Positions 57,698 through 64,000 of a DNA stretch of 64,000 bases are shown piece after piece; position 1 is the stretch's first letter, and each line of letters begins with the position of its first letter. Origin of the DNA: Chitinophagaceae bacterium (GTDB taxonomy: Bacteria > Bacteroidota > Bacteroidia > Chitinophagales > Chitinophagaceae). The stretch is from the NCBI GenBank assembly GCA_016710165.1, contig JADJLJ010000001.1:1426001-1490000 (forward strand). Direction: 5' to 3'. The notes below the pieces were generated by a model, which was not told the origin of the DNA, ran no database searches, and worked only from the letters and a program-made list of their open reading frames with translations. The translations under genes and the position numbers were made by a program.

Positions 57698-57981
57698 ATT
57701 TTAATAATTAAGGTTTTTTTTTAATTTGTACGGGTTAATTTAGAGCAAAAATATCAATTGCTGCCTAATAATCAAATTTTTTAATTATTTATTTAGACTA
57801 AGCAAAGAACATTCTGGCTTATTCTATTTTGGTTGAAAGACACAGACTTCCGCAGTTTCGTTGCACGAAGATAATCATTCGGGTATAAAAACGCGATTTT
57901 CGGGGAAATATGTATCCAAGACCGAAGAAATAAATTTACTTTGGCATCATTTCACACCTGTATCCTGCCAAGAGATTAAAA
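57698..57981. other. divergent intergenic region
   Basis: 284 bp between two divergently transcribed genes. No supported gene, repeat or RNA. TTTACTTTGG near 57937 resembles a -7 element for the polyprenyl synthase gene. Confidence 0.4.
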
Positions 57982-58944
57982 ATGGACTTTATAAACAACA
58001 ACATAGGAGAAGAACTTAAAATTTTTGAAAAAAAGTTTGCGGAGGCTGTTAAAAGCGAAACCCTTTTGCTGGATACCATCATGAAATATATCATCAAGCG
58101 AAAAGGAAAGCAACTGAGGCCCATGTTCGTTTTATTAAGCGCAAAACTGCATGGCACCATAAACGAAAGCACCTACCGGGCTGCTGCGCTGGTTGAATTG
58201 CTGCACACGGCAACCCTGGTACATGATGATGTGGTGGACGATTCCCCGCAAAGAAGGGGTTTCTTTTCGATCAATGCTTTGTGGAATAAAAAGATTGCCG
58301 TGCTTGTTGGCGACTACCTGCTTTCCAAAGGCCTCTTACTTGCCACAGGCAGTAATGAATTCAGGCATTTGCACATTCTTTCGGATGCTGTTAAACAAAT
58401 GAGCGAAGGGGAACTGCTGCAGATACAGAAAACAAGAAAACTAAATTTCAGCGAAGACATTTATTTTGAGATCATACGGGGTAAAACAGCATCCCTTCTT
58501 TCATCTGCCTGTGCTGCAGGAGCATACAGCACCAGCAACAACGAAGCAATAACCGCCCAAATGAAATTGTTCGGTGAAAAAGTAGGCATTGCCTTTCAGA
58601 TCAAAGATGACCTTTTTGATTATGGTAAGGATAATATTGGTAAGCCGACCGGTAATGATATCAAAGAAAAGAAACTTACCCTCCCATTGATCTACACCAT
58701 GAATACTGTTTCAGCAAAGACGCGGAGAGAATTGGTATACATCATTAAAAATGAGAATAAGGACCCGAAAAGAATAAAATTCGTCATTGATGCGGTGACT
58801 GAAGCAGGCGGCATTCGTTACGCCAACGAAAAAATGAACCGCTACCGGGATGAGGCCCTGGCCATTTTGCATACCTACACCGACGGGCCAGTCAGAAATG
58901 CGCTGGAAGAACTTGTACGCTTTACCACCGACCGGAAATATTGA
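57982..58944 (+). CDS. trans-isoprenyl diphosphate synthase (polyprenyl synthetase)
   Basis: 320 residues. Both aspartate-rich motifs are visible: DDVVDDSPQRRG (first) and IKDDLFDYG (second), with RRGKQLRPMF near the N terminus. The FARM position has few bulky residues, so a long chain such as octaprenyl or solanesyl for menaquinone is likely. It is 3 bp before recJ and probably co-transcribed with it. Confidence 0.9.
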   Translation: MDFINNNIGEELKIFEKKFAEAVKSETLLLDTIMKYIIKRKGKQLRPMFVLLSAKLHGTINESTYRAAALVELLHTATLVHDDVVDDSPQRRGFFSINALWNKKIAVLVGDYLLSKGLLLATGSNEFRHLHILSDAVKQMSEGELLQIQKTRKLNFSEDIYFEIIRGKTASLLSSACAAGAYSTSNNEAITAQMKLFGEKVGIAFQIKDDLFDYGKDNIGKPTGNDIKEKKLTLPLIYTMNTVSAKTRRELVYIIKNENKDPKRIKFVIDAVTEAGGIRYANEKMNRYRDEALAILHTYTDGPVRNALEELVRFTTDRKY

Positions 58945-58947
58945 TGC

Positions 58948-60645
58948 ATGGAGAAAAGATGGAAAATAGCAAAGCCCGATGAAGATAAGGTGGATGCATT
59001 ACAGCAATCCCTGAAAATCAACCCAGCCATTTGCAGGATCCTCGTACAGCGGGGTATTGATTCGTACGATAAAGCCAAACATTATTTCCGGCCGCAGTTG
59101 AACGACCTGCATGACCCCTGGCTGATGAAGGATATGGACAAAGCGGTGAAGCGCATCCTCGCTGCATTTGAAAGAAAAGAAAAAATACTGGTATTCGGCG
59201 ACTATGATGTGGATGGCACCACTTCCGTTGCCTGCATGTACCGTTTCCTTCACAAGATCTACGAACCGGCCCTTTTGGATTTTTATATTCCCCACCGCTA
59301 CCGGGAAGGATATGGCGTAAGCAGGATGGGAATTGATTTTGCCAAAGAGAATGGTTTTACGTTGATCATCTCGCTTGACTGCGGCATAAAATCCATTGAC
59401 CTGGTATCGTATGCTAAAGGCTTACGCATTGATTTCATCGTATGCGATCACCATTTACCGGATGAAGAACTACCGGATGCTGCAGCCATACTGAATCCCA
59501 AACAAAAGGATTGCAACTATCCTTACAAAGAACTTTGTGGATGCGGTGTTGGATTTAAACTGATCACTGCATTGGCCGGGCATCTGAACATTGATGAGGA
59601 ACATTATCTTTGTTATATTGACCTGGTAGCCGTAGCCATTGCGGCCGATATTGTACCCATGACCGGGGAAAACCGCATACTGGCTTTTCATGGCCTGGAA
59701 AAGATCAACAGCAATCCCAATGCAGGAATTAAGGCACTCATCTTTTTAGGGAATATCCAAAAGAAATTATCCATAAACAATGTTGTTTTTGTGATAGCCC
59801 CCCGCGTGAACGCCGCAGGCAGGATGGATGATGCCCGGAAAGCAGTACAGATGTTCATTGAGGATGATTACAGCAAAGCACTGGAATATGCCGAAATGCT
59901 GCACAGTGATAATACCGACCGGAAAGAAGCTGACAAAAGCATTACAGCCGAAGCATTGGAGATCATCCAGGGGGATAAGGTTTTACAAAACAGGAAAACA
60001 ACCGTTGTATTTAAAGATCACTGGCACAAAGGCGTGGTGGGCATTGTTGCCAGCCGGCTGATAGAAACCTGGTACCGTCCTACCGTAGTTCTCACAAAAA
60101 GCGGTGATATCGCTGCTGGAAGTGCCCGAAGTGTGCCGGGCTTCAATTTATACGAGGCCATCCATGCCTGCAGGGAACATTTGCTTGGGTATGGCGGTCA
60201 TTTTGCAGCAGCAGGACTTTCTTTATTACCTGAGAACATCGAAGCCTTCTCTGCAAAATTTGAAGAAGTAGTTTCTGCAACCATCCCGGAACATCTTTTG
60301 ATCCCGGAGATAAACATTGACACCGATATCTCTTTTAAAGACATTACCCAGAACTTCTATAGCATCATTTGCCAGATGGAGCCGTTCGGCCCGGAAAATA
60401 TGCGGCCTGTATTTATTGCTAAAAAGGTGCTGGATACCGGCTACTCAAAGGTCGTTAAGGAAGAACACCTGCGTTTTGTGGTGAAACAGGACAACCAGAC
60501 ATTCACGGGCATCGGTTTTAACCTTGCTGAAAAATTCCCGTTGATGAAAAGACCCGTTGACCTTGTTTTTACCCTTGATGAGAATGAATGGAACGGGACC
60601 ACCAGCCTGCAGTTGAAAATAATTGACCTCCGCCCCTGTGAATAA
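58948..60645 (+). CDS. recJ: single-stranded-DNA exonuclease RecJ
   Basis: 565 residues. DHH-family nuclease with FGDYDVDGTTSVA (motif I) and VCDHHLPDEE (motif III), then VAPRVNAAGRMDDA and the DHHA1 GYGGHFAAAGLS. The C-terminal OB-like domain ends NEWNGTTSLQLKIID. It degrades 5' single-stranded DNA in recombination and repair. Its stop overlaps the methyltransferase start by one base. Confidence 0.95.
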   Translation: MEKRWKIAKPDEDKVDALQQSLKINPAICRILVQRGIDSYDKAKHYFRPQLNDLHDPWLMKDMDKAVKRILAAFERKEKILVFGDYDVDGTTSVACMYRFLHKIYEPALLDFYIPHRYREGYGVSRMGIDFAKENGFTLIISLDCGIKSIDLVSYAKGLRIDFIVCDHHLPDEELPDAAAILNPKQKDCNYPYKELCGCGVGFKLITALAGHLNIDEEHYLCYIDLVAVAIAADIVPMTGENRILAFHGLEKINSNPNAGIKALIFLGNIQKKLSINNVVFVIAPRVNAAGRMDDARKAVQMFIEDDYSKALEYAEMLHSDNTDRKEADKSITAEALEIIQGDKVLQNRKTTVVFKDHWHKGVVGIVASRLIETWYRPTVVLTKSGDIAAGSARSVPGFNLYEAIHACREHLLGYGGHFAAAGLSLLPENIEAFSAKFEEVVSATIPEHLLIPEINIDTDISFKDITQNFYSIICQMEPFGPENMRPVFIAKKVLDTGYSKVVKEEHLRFVVKQDNQTFTGIGFNLAEKFPLMKRPVDLVFTLDENEWNGTTSLQLKIIDLRPCE

Positions 60646-61358
60646 TGAAATTCCTCTCCTACATACGATACTTTTTTTACCTGGCCCTTAACTGGAATAT
60701 CCCCATTGCATGGCATATCATCCGGCAGGAAATAAAAGGCGAAAGAAAATACGGCATAAACACAACCGGTGCCGATGAACTGAAAAAGCTGCAAAACCTG
60801 GGAGTCGATATTTCTCACGCTACCATCTACATGCCTGTAAGTTACGAGTTGCTCGAAGACATCTTTGAACAATTGAGCAACCTCAAACCACAAACCACAA
60901 ACCACAAACTTCAAACCTCAAACGGCAAACCCTTTAACCATTTCCTCGACATAGGCTGCGGCAAAGGCAGGGCACTCTGCGTGGCTGCACATCATGGTTT
61001 TAAGAAATTAACCGGCATTGACTTTTCTAAGGAACTTTGCGAAGCTGCAAAGGCAAACCTGGAGGTCACAAAACAAAGGATTCCCGGCATGGATTTCTCG
61101 GTCATCCACAACGATGCCTTTTATTTTGAGATACCTGCCGATGCGGATTGCATCTTTTTCTTCAACCCCTTTGACGAAACGATCATGAGTGGCGTAGTGG
61201 AAAACATCCTGGAAAGTCTTCAAAATCATCCCCGCCGGCTCAGCATCATTTATGTAAATCCACTCCACAAAGAATATTTTATTCAGGCAGGATTTACTGA
61301 AACATGGTACTCCAAAAAAATGAAATACCTTGAAGCTTCTGTATTGACCAATCAATAA
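60645..61358 (+). CDS. SAM-dependent methyltransferase with an inserted repeat
   Basis: 237 residues. The Rossmann motif I is FLDIGCGKGRALCVAA, with GIDFSKELCEAAKANL and DCIFFFNPFDETIM later. Substrate unknown. Residues 79-95 (NLKPQTTNHKLQTSNGK) are encoded by CAAACCACAAACCACAAAC-type sequence seen between genes elsewhere, and interrupt the link between the N-terminal helices and motif I. The start overlaps the recJ stop (TAATG). Confidence 0.85.
   Translation: MKFLSYIRYFFYLALNWNIPIAWHIIRQEIKGERKYGINTTGADELKKLQNLGVDISHATIYMPVSYELLEDIFEQLSNLKPQTTNHKLQTSNGKPFNHFLDIGCGKGRALCVAAHHGFKKLTGIDFSKELCEAAKANLEVTKQRIPGMDFSVIHNDAFYFEIPADADCIFFFNPFDETIMSGVVENILESLQNHPRRLSIIYVNPLHKEYFIQAGFTETWYSKKMKYLEASVLTNQ
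60879..60930. repeat. CAAACCACAAACCACAAAC low-complexity repeat inside a gene
   Basis: Three to four copies of ACCACAAA plus CTTCAAACCTCAAA variants, in frame in the methyltransferase gene. Related to the spacer at 12845-12920. Confidence 0.6.
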
Positions 61359-61569
61359 AACACCCGCCCTTGCCAGGTTCCGGAACGTTAAAATCAATTC
61401 ATCATTTAGTTTTCCATACCCTGCCGGTGGCATGGGCCAATGGCTAAACTCAAGCACCCAGAAGTACTACAATGGACGGGGCTCTTTTGAAACAACCGGG
61501 GGCATCACCTGGATGCAGATCCGTTTCGATCCGGCAGGAACGCCAACCAGTTTCAGGGCAGTGAACTAA
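61348..61569 (+). pseudogene. orphan coding fragment
   Basis: An open frame of 73 codons without an ATG at the front, bounded by TGA and TAA, overlapping the end of the methyltransferase gene. It reads PALARFRNVKINSSFSFPYP and, later, GGMGQWLNSSTQKYYNGRGS, GGITWMQIRFDPAGTPTSFR, ending AVN. The codon use looks like a real gene, but no start or domain is recognisable. It may be the tail of a gene lost upstream or a gene broken by an assembly error. Confidence 0.5.
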
Positions 61570-61598
61570 AAATAAATCCCGTACACTACGAAAGCAAT

Positions 61599-61622
61599 TG
61601 GGGCATGCTTTGCATGCCCCAA
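61599..61622 (-). terminator. hairpin between htpG and the orphan fragment
   Basis: TTGGGGCATGC...GCATGCCCCAA, a perfect inverted repeat 38 bp after the htpG stop (minus strand). The T tract is weak. Confidence 0.65.
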
Positions 61623-61665
61623 CCTTTAAACGTCTTATACGACTTAAACCTTTAAACGACTAGTT
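61621..61665. repeat. AAACG/GACTTAAAC low-complexity module
   Basis: CCTTTAAACGTC, TACGACTTAAACC and TTTAAACGACTAG lie just downstream of htpG. The same family occurs at 3868-3980 and 51440-51530. Confidence 0.55.
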
Positions 61666-63518
61666 CATCAACTCTACCGTTCTGTTTATAAAACTTGTTA
61701 AGCTGTTACCCTTTAATAATCCCTGCGACAGCAAAGCAAGATCTGCTAAATTATGCACCACTTTTTCCTGTTTCTCTTTTTCTGCTTCGGCCAATACTGT
61801 TTTGTAAATAGCATGGTTGCCGTTCACGGTAAGGGTGACTTCATCCGGCATATTTGCATAGAAAGCTCCCATACCACCACCGCCCTGCATAGCAGCCATG
61901 TCTTTCATGCGTCGCATGAACTCGGGCCGGGTGGCAACAACCGGCGGTGCTTCCGCACTCAATCCTTTCACTTCCACAGACACATTCAGGTCGGGAACCT
62001 GTAAGGAGAAAAGGTCTTTCAGTTTTGCCTCATCATCCTTGCTCAGCACACTATCGCCTCCCTCCTGCTTATCAATGATGTTGTCGATGATGTCACTGTC
62101 TACCCGGGTGAACTGCACATTCTCCCATTTCATTTCCATCTGGTTGATGAATCCATTGTCAATGATGGTTTCCAGCTTAACCACGATGTATCCTTTACCA
62201 ACGGCCTGTTGTATATACGCATCCTGCTGCACGGGATCGGTGGTATACAGGATCACCAGTTTCCCGTCTTTATTTTTCTGCAATGCTTCTGTTGCCAGCT
62301 TGTATTCCTCAATCGTATAGAATTTCAAGTCCCTCCTTTGCGGATTCAGGGGGTTTGCATGATGTGGAACTTATTTGCCTTATCCAGGAATTTATCATCC
62401 GTCATCATACCATACTTCACAAACAGGCCCAGGCTCTCCCACTTTTCTTCAAACTGCTTGCGGTCTGTTTTAAATATCTCCTCCAGTTTATCGGCTACTT
62501 TTTTGGTGATGTGTGCATTGATCTTTTTTACATTGGGATCCCCCTGCAGGTAACTGCGGCTAACATTCAGGGGGATATCCGGGCTGTCGATCACCCCATG
62601 CATCAGCATTAAGAATTCCGGCACAATGTCTTTCACTTCATCCGTTACAAAAACCTGGTTGCAGTACAATTGTATCTTGTCTTTCTGTATCTCGTAACTC
62701 TGCTTTATTTTGGGGAAGTATAAGATACCGGTAAGGTTGAAGGGATAATCCACGTTCAAATGGATCCAGAACAGCGGGGCTTCGCTGAAGGGATATAACT
62801 CTTTGTAAAAATCCTGGTAGTCTTCGGTCGTTAATTCGGATGGTTTCTTTGTCCAGGCGGGTGCGGGATTGTTTACCTGTTTATCATTGAAGAAGATCGG
62901 GATCGGCAGGAACCGGCAGAATTTTTCCAATACAGACTGTATCCTGGATTCTTCCAGGAATTCCTCACTTTCTGCATTCAGGTGAAGCACAATATCGGTT
63001 CCCCTGCCCTGCCTGCCGGCAGGCAGGTTTTCTTTTTCCACTTCTTCCAACGTGAATTCCGGGCTGCCGTCGCATTCCCATCTTACAGCCTGGCTGCCTT
63101 CCCGGAAGCTTCTTGAAAAAACTTCCACTTTATCACTTACCATGAAGGAACTGTAAAAGCCCAGGCCGAAATGGCCGATGATGTTAGCCTCGTTCTGGCC
63201 CTTGTATTTTTCCAGGAATTCCTCTGCCCCGCTAAAAGCCACCTGGTTCAGGTATTTGTCGATCTCATCCGCTGTCATGCCCAGGCCGGTATCCGAAATG
63301 GTAAGGGTCTTTTTATCCTTATCGATCCGGATCTCGATCTTCAGGTCGCCCAGTTCGCCCTTTGCCTCGCCGATGGAAGAGAGTGTCTTCAGTTTCTGGT
63401 TGGCATCCACTGCATTGCTGACAAGTTCCCGTAAAAAAATGTCATGCTCGCTGTACAGGAATTTCTTGATGATGGGGAAAATATTCTCTGTTTGTACCCG
63501 GATATTTCCTTTTTGCAT
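61660..63518 (-). CDS. htpG: molecular chaperone HtpG (Hsp90), frameshifted and repeat-bearing here
   Basis: About 619 residues if one base is restored. The N-terminal GHKL ATPase domain has LRELVSNAVDAN, DTGLGMTADEI and GHFGLGFYS. Reading leaves frame at HIMQTP; adding one T in the TTT run at 62354-62356 on the plus strand recovers HIMQNPLNPQRRDLKFYTIEEYK and the C-terminal dimerisation domain to the stop at 61660. Residues 165-171 (LPAGRQG) come from a 20-bp palindrome and interrupt the usual EKEN-RGTDIVLHL segment. A cytosolic ATP-dependent folding factor. Confidence 0.93.
63008..63027. repeat. perfect 20-bp palindrome CCTGCCTGCCGGCAGGCAGG inside htpG
   Basis: Its own reverse complement. 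With one extra base it adds 21 bases, seven codons, in frame to htpG. Shortened or diverged copies are at 21064-21079 and 4621-4641. Confidence 0.85.
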
Positions 63519-63611
63519 AGCTTATTTGTTTTATTGGATGATTGCAAACATAGTACCAAGGCCGGTTTGCTGCCAGCTTGGCATTTTATTAATTGCACGG
63601 GTTAACCAAAT

Positions 63612-63643
63612 GAACAGAGGCTTCCAAATTGGAAGCCTCTGTT
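63612..63643 (-). terminator. terminator of the T9SS gene at the window end
   Basis: AACAGAGGCTTCC and GGAAGCCTCTGTT form a perfect stem, 22 bp after the stop codon on the minus strand. Confidence 0.75.
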
Positions 63644-63664
63644 TGTATGATTCGGTTGATCCCC

Positions 63665-64000
63665 TTACCAGATCATAAAGCGCTTCTTATCCCTGAAATC
63701 GGGGCTTACAATATGAATACTGTAAGAACCTGTTCCCAGCCGGGCCGGTATGGTAAAAGTATCGTCAATGAAATTCACCGGGGTGATGATATCCCGCTGG
63801 AAGACCAATTGGCCAACACTATTGAATACCTGTATTCCATAATGGCCGGGTTTGATGCCCTTATACGTATAATGTAAGCTGCCACCACGTTTTACCGGTA
63901 CCGAGTAAAGCACAAAACCGTCGGGTATGCTCTTCATGGTAAATGACCTTTCTGTACCATACGCAATGCCGCCGTTATTAACCGCATACGCTTTGTAATA
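63665..64000 (-). CDS. C-terminal part of a T9SS-secreted protein, runs off the window
   Basis: At least 111 residues; the frame is open to the window edge (YYKAYAVNNGGIAYGTERSF is the end of a fibronectin-type or similar beta domain). After MKSIPDGFVLYS comes a T9SS type A sorting domain: KPGHYGIQVFNSVGQLVFQ and the final PDFRDKKRFMIW. The protein is therefore exported by the type IX system and likely surface-attached. The upstream part is outside the window. Confidence 0.8.
   Translation of the reverse strand, partial: YYKAYAVNNGGIAYGTERSFTMKSIPDGFVLYSVPVKRGGSLHYTYKGIKPGHYGIQVFNSVGQLVFQRDIITPVNFIDDTFTIPARLGTGSYSIHIVSPDFRDKKRFMIW

Overview
The window comes from a Bacteroidota chromosome, most likely the order Chitinophagales (Chitinophagaceae-like). 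The reasons are type IX secretion (T9SS) sorting domains, DUF4296, DUF4835, DUF5916 and head-GIN (DUF2807) proteins, an Rpb6-type omega subunit beside coaBC and bamD, a mitochondrial-type citrate synthase, and TTTG/TAnnTTTG promoter elements. It is mostly housekeeping sequence. I found no tRNA, rRNA, CRISPR array, prophage or transposase. I also found no convincing new defence or biosynthetic system.

Layout. Bases 1-340 hold about 3.5 copies of a ~100-bp tandem repeat with two hairpins. Bases 390-6666 carry a TPR protein, gltA, an LptF/LptG permease, an HI0933-type flavoprotein, a YiiX-like hydrolase and map. Bases 6794-18559 (minus strand) are the S10-spc ribosomal protein cluster from rpsJ to secY. 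It is transcribed from a well-formed promoter at 18601-18631. The str genes (rpsL, rpsG, fusA, tuf) are absent upstream, and infA-rpmJ-rpsM-rpsK-rpsD-rpoA-rplQ are absent downstream. Bases 18719-29402 hold guaA and a periplasmic binding protein, a DUF5916 protein, proline dehydrogenase, a thioesterase, an acyltransferase, a HAD phosphatase and small secreted proteins. Bases 29733-34933 encode a giant secreted T9SS protein with three proprotein-convertase P-type domains. Bases 35014-48755 carry a hydrolase, rpsA, an OmpA protein, tgt, a glycosyltransferase with rsmG, a response regulator, an M1 peptidase, a nitroreductase, rsmI, purS, pssA and pepP. Bases 49102-55909 carry pckA, the two 3-oxoacid CoA-transferase subunits, and the conserved bamD-rpoZ-coaBC-DUF4835-DUF4296 cluster. 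Bases 56072-64000 carry an OmpA/TSP3 protein, a polyprenyl synthase, recJ, a methyltransferase, htpG and the end of another T9SS protein.

Two features cut across the window. First, at least six genes are broken by one-base shifts beside short homopolymers: secY, rplC, htpG, pepP, the M1 peptidase signal peptide, and the giant T9SS gene. rplP may be a seventh. Since secY and rplC are essential, this most likely reflects uncorrected assembly indels, and these genes should be read as intact. Second, short repeats are scattered between genes: CCTGCCTG palindromes, TCCGCCAGCCGGCGGA palindromes, TTAATCCGTT/AAACG modules and CAAACCA runs. Some of them have also entered coding sequences in frame. The clearest cases add LPAGRQG to HtpG and a PQTTNHKLQTSN segment to a methyltransferase.
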